DNA of 7,943 nucleotides from an uncultured Rubrivivax sp. Lineage in GTDB: Bacteria > Pseudomonadota > Gammaproteobacteria > Burkholderiales > Burkholderiaceae_C. This document shows, one piece after another, positions 6,006 through 7,943 of this stretch. The notes beneath the pieces were generated by a model. It made no database searches and had not been told where the DNA came from. It saw only the letters and a list, made by a program, of their open reading frames with translations. Location of the stretch: positions 1 through 7,943 of the forward strand of contig CALBTN010000158.1 in assembly GCA_937967345.1 (NCBI GenBank), given 5' to 3'. Numbering within the stretch: position 1 is the stretch's first letter; every line of letters starts with the position of its first letter. The position numbers were made by a program, and so were the translations under genes.

Positions 6006-7588
6006 GCGGCGAACAGCGCCTTGTGCTGCTCGCGCAGCAGGTTCTTTTGCACCTTGCCCATCGCGTTGCGCGGCAGTTCGGCTTCGATGAACACCGCCTT
6101 GGGTACCTTGAAGCCGGCGATCGTGTGCTTCAGCGCACCGGTCAGCGCCGCGCCGTCGAGCGCTGCATCGGCCTTGGGCACCACCACCGCGACCACGGCC
6201 TCGCCGAAGTCGGCGTGCGGCACGCCGATCACCGCCGATTCGGCCACGCCGGGCAGGTTGTTGATGTAGCCCTCGATCTCGGCCGGGTAGACGTTGTAGC
6301 CGCCGCTGATGATCAAGTCCTTGCTGCGCCCGACGATGGTGACGACGCCGTCGTCGGCTTGCTGGCCGACGTCGCCGGTCTTGAACCACAGGTCGGTGGT
6401 GAACTCGTCGGCGGTCTTTTGCGGCATGCGCCAGTAACCCTTGAACACGTTCGGGCCCTTGACCTCGATGTGGCCGATCTCGCCGCTGCGCAGTGGCCGG
6501 CCCTTGTCGTCGCGGATGCGCAGCCCGACGCCCGGCAACGGCAGGCCCACCGTGCCGCCGCGGCGCACGCCTTGCGCGGCGTCGTACGGATTGGAGGTGA
6601 GCATGATGGTTTCGCTCATGCCATAGCGCTCGAGGATGGTGTGGCCGGTGCGCGCGGTCCAGGCGTCGAAGGTCTCGATCAGCAGCGGCGCCGAGCCGCT
6701 GACGAACAGGCGCATGCCCGCGCACTGCGCGCGCGTCAGCCCCGGCTCGGCGAGCATGCGCACGTACAGGGTGGGCACGCCCATGAACACCGTGGCCTCG
6801 GGCAGGCGGGCCACCGTCGCCTTCGGGTCGAAGCGGTTGAACCAGATCATGCGGCTGCCCGACAGCAGCGCGCCGTGCATCGCGACGAACAGGCCGTGCA
6901 CGTGGAAGATCGGCAGCGCGTGGATCAGCGTGTCGGCGCCGCCTTCGCCGGCCTTCCAGCCCCAGGCCTCGTGCAGCACCTGCGCGTTCGACAGCAGGTT
7001 GCGGTGCGTCAGCATCGCGCCCTTGCTGCGGCCGGTGGTGCCGCTGGTGTAGAGGATGGCGGCGAGGTCGTCGGGCCGCACCACGGCCGGCTCGTGCCGG
7101 TCGGCATGGAACGCGGCCCGGTCGAGCAGCGTGCCGGTGCGGTCGTCGTCGAGCGTGTAGACGTGCTTCGTGCCGGCGTTGAACGCGGTGCGCGCCACCC
7201 AGCCGAAGTGGCGCGTGCTGCACACCACCACCGCCGGCTCGGCGTTGCCGACGAAGTAGGCGATCTCCGCCTCCTGGTAGGCGGTGTTCAGCGGCAGGTA
7301 GACGTGGCCGGCACGCAGCACGGCCAGGTAGAGCATCAAGGCCTCGACGCTCTTGTCGACCTGCACCGCCACGCGCGACTGCGGCGGCAGCGCGAGCGAG
7401 GCGAGCAGGTTGGCCATCATCGCGCTGCCGCGCTCGAGGTCGGACCAGCGGTAGAAGAGCGGCGCGGCGCCGTCGGCCGTCTCGAGGGCGGTGCGCGAGA
7501 GGTCGGCGGGGAAGGCGGCGCGCAGCGCGACGTAGAGGTTCGCGTTGCCGCCGGTTCGAGCGCCGGGGTCGTCGTCGTTGTCGTTCAT
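6002..7588 (-). CDS. matB: Malonyl-CoA synthetase (malonate--CoA ligase, MatB-like)
   Basis: A 528-residue member of the ANL adenylate-forming superfamily. It activates a carboxylic acid with ATP to an acyl-adenylate and then transfers it to CoA. The ATP-binding loop TSGTTGRSKG is at 181-190, HALPIFHVHGLF at 223-234, YGMSET at 322-327, TGD at 404-406, the hinge region GRSKDLIISGGYNVYPAEIE at 420-439, and the catalytic lysine Lys512 in PRNAMGK. HALPIFHVHGLFVA, FMGVPTLYVRML and YGMSETIMLTSNPYD are characteristic of the malonate-specific MatB/ACSF3 group rather than fatty-acid ligases. Methylmalonate or a related acid cannot be excluded as substrate. The start at 7588 leaves a disordered Asp/Asn-rich first 15 residues. 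The gene lies 18 nt after a Bug-type binding protein, consistent with uptake followed by activation. Confidence 0.88.
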   Translation of the reverse strand: MNDNDDDPGARTGGNANLYVALRAAFPADLSRTALETADGAAPLFYRWSDLERGSAMMANLLASLALPPQSRVAVQVDKSVEALMLYLAVLRAGHVYLPLNTAYQEAEIAYFVGNAEPAVVVCSTRHFGWVARTAFNAGTKHVYTLDDDRTGTLLDRAAFHADRHEPAVVRPDDLAAILYTSGTTGRSKGAMLTHRNLLSNAQVLHEAWGWKAGEGGADTLIHALPIFHVHGLFVAMHGALLSGSRMIWFNRFDPKATVARLPEATVFMGVPTLYVRMLAEPGLTRAQCAGMRLFVSGSAPLLIETFDAWTARTGHTILERYGMSETIMLTSNPYDAAQGVRRGGTVGLPLPGVGLRIRDDKGRPLRSGEIGHIEVKGPNVFKGYWRMPQKTADEFTTDLWFKTGDVGQQADDGVVTIVGRSKDLIISGGYNVYPAEIEGYINNLPGVAESAVIGVPHADFGEAVVAVVVPKADAALDGAALTGALKHTIAGFKVPKAVFIEAELPRNAMGKVQKNLLREQHKALFAA

Positions 7589-7606
7589 CGAGTCATTGTG
7601 CGGCGC

Positions 7607-7943
7607 TCAGTCGAGCTTGGCACCGGAGGTCTTCACCACCTCGGCCCAGCGCTTGATCTCGGCGCCGACGAAGCGGCCGAAGTCGGCGCCCCAGAGGTTG
7701 GGCGTCTCGGTGCCGAGGCTGGTCCACATCGTCTTGAGCTCGTCGCTGTTCATCGCCTTGCGCATCTCGCCGGCCATCGCGTTGACGAGTTCGGCCGGCG
7801 TGCCCTTCGGCGCCCACAGCCCGTACCAGGTGGAGACCTTGTAGGTCGGCACGCCGCCCTCGGCCGCGGTGGGCAGGTCGGGGAAGGCGGCGGCGCGGCG
7901 GTCGGCGGCCAGCGCGATCGGCCGCAGGCGGCCGCCGCGGATG
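7607..7943 (-). CDS. Bug/TctC-family periplasmic solute-binding protein, C-terminal part (5' end outside window)
   Basis: The 111 visible residues run from IRGGRLRPIALAADRR to a C terminus KTSGAKLD, with the stop at 7607-7609. The segments AAAFPDLPTAAEGGVPTYKVSTWYGLWAPKGTP and IKRWAEVVKTSGAKLD are hallmarks of the last third of Bug (TctC-like) receptors. These proteins bind organic acids in the periplasm, often as part of a tripartite tricarboxylate transporter or as orphan receptors. The signal peptide and ligand loop lie beyond the window, so the ligand cannot be read here. The reading frame is open to the edge, and an apparent GTG start inside it is an ordinary valine. Proximity to matB suggests malonate or a similar dicarboxylate as ligand. 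Confidence 0.93.
   Translation of the reverse strand, partial: IRGGRLRPIALAADRRAAAFPDLPTAAEGGVPTYKVSTWYGLWAPKGTPAELVNAMAGEMRKAMNSDELKTMWTSLGTETPNLWGADFGRFVGAEIKRWAEVVKTSGAKLD

Noticed and set aside
7607..7852. A stand-alone 81-residue protein starting at a GTG codon near 7852.
   Set aside because: The same frame continues upstream to the window edge with clear Bug-family sequence, so the GTG is an internal valine codon.

Overview
The window looks like a chromosomal segment of a high-GC betaproteobacterium, most likely of the order Burkholderiales. The basis is the strongly G/C-biased third codon positions, the style of the DnaK/DnaJ/GrpE proteins, a Bug/TctC-type solute-binding protein, and a PA0069-type radical SAM protein. 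This is an inference from protein resemblance; no rRNA or other marker gene is present. Almost every base is coding, and no mobile element, tRNA or CRISPR array is visible.

Plus strand, 1-1329: the last 57 codons of the replicative helicase gene dnaB, then a complete gene for a PA0069-family radical SAM protein distantly related to spore photoproduct lyase. Between them, and running into the radical SAM start codon, is a perfect 10-bp inverted repeat. Its core, CTGT-N8-ACAG, is a textbook LexA (SOS) box. This is the most interesting signal in the window, because it points to a DNA-damage-controlled radical SAM enzyme.

Minus strand, 7943 down to 1343: all remaining genes read leftwards. In transcription order they are the C-terminal part of a Bug/TctC periplasmic binding protein; a malonyl-CoA synthetase (matB-like), 18 nt later; a small cysteine-rich CWC-type protein overlapping matB by 4 nt; the S4-domain ribosome-associated heat shock protein Hsp15 (hslR); and the chaperone genes grpE, dnaK and dnaJ. 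The first pair suggests uptake and CoA-activation of malonate or a related dicarboxylate. The last four are a protein-quality-control cluster: Hsp15 rescues stalled 50S subunits, and DnaK/DnaJ/GrpE form the Hsp70 cycle. A sigma-32-like promoter lies just upstream of grpE. RNA stem-loops in the grpE-dnaK and dnaK-dnaJ spacers could set the relative output of the three chaperone genes. No hrcA gene or CIRCE operator is seen.

The radical SAM gene and dnaJ converge with only 13 nt between their stop codons and no recognisable terminator. Apart from the LexA-box/radical SAM arrangement and the RNA structures in the chaperone operon, this is a conventional housekeeping region. I see no wholly new multi-gene system.
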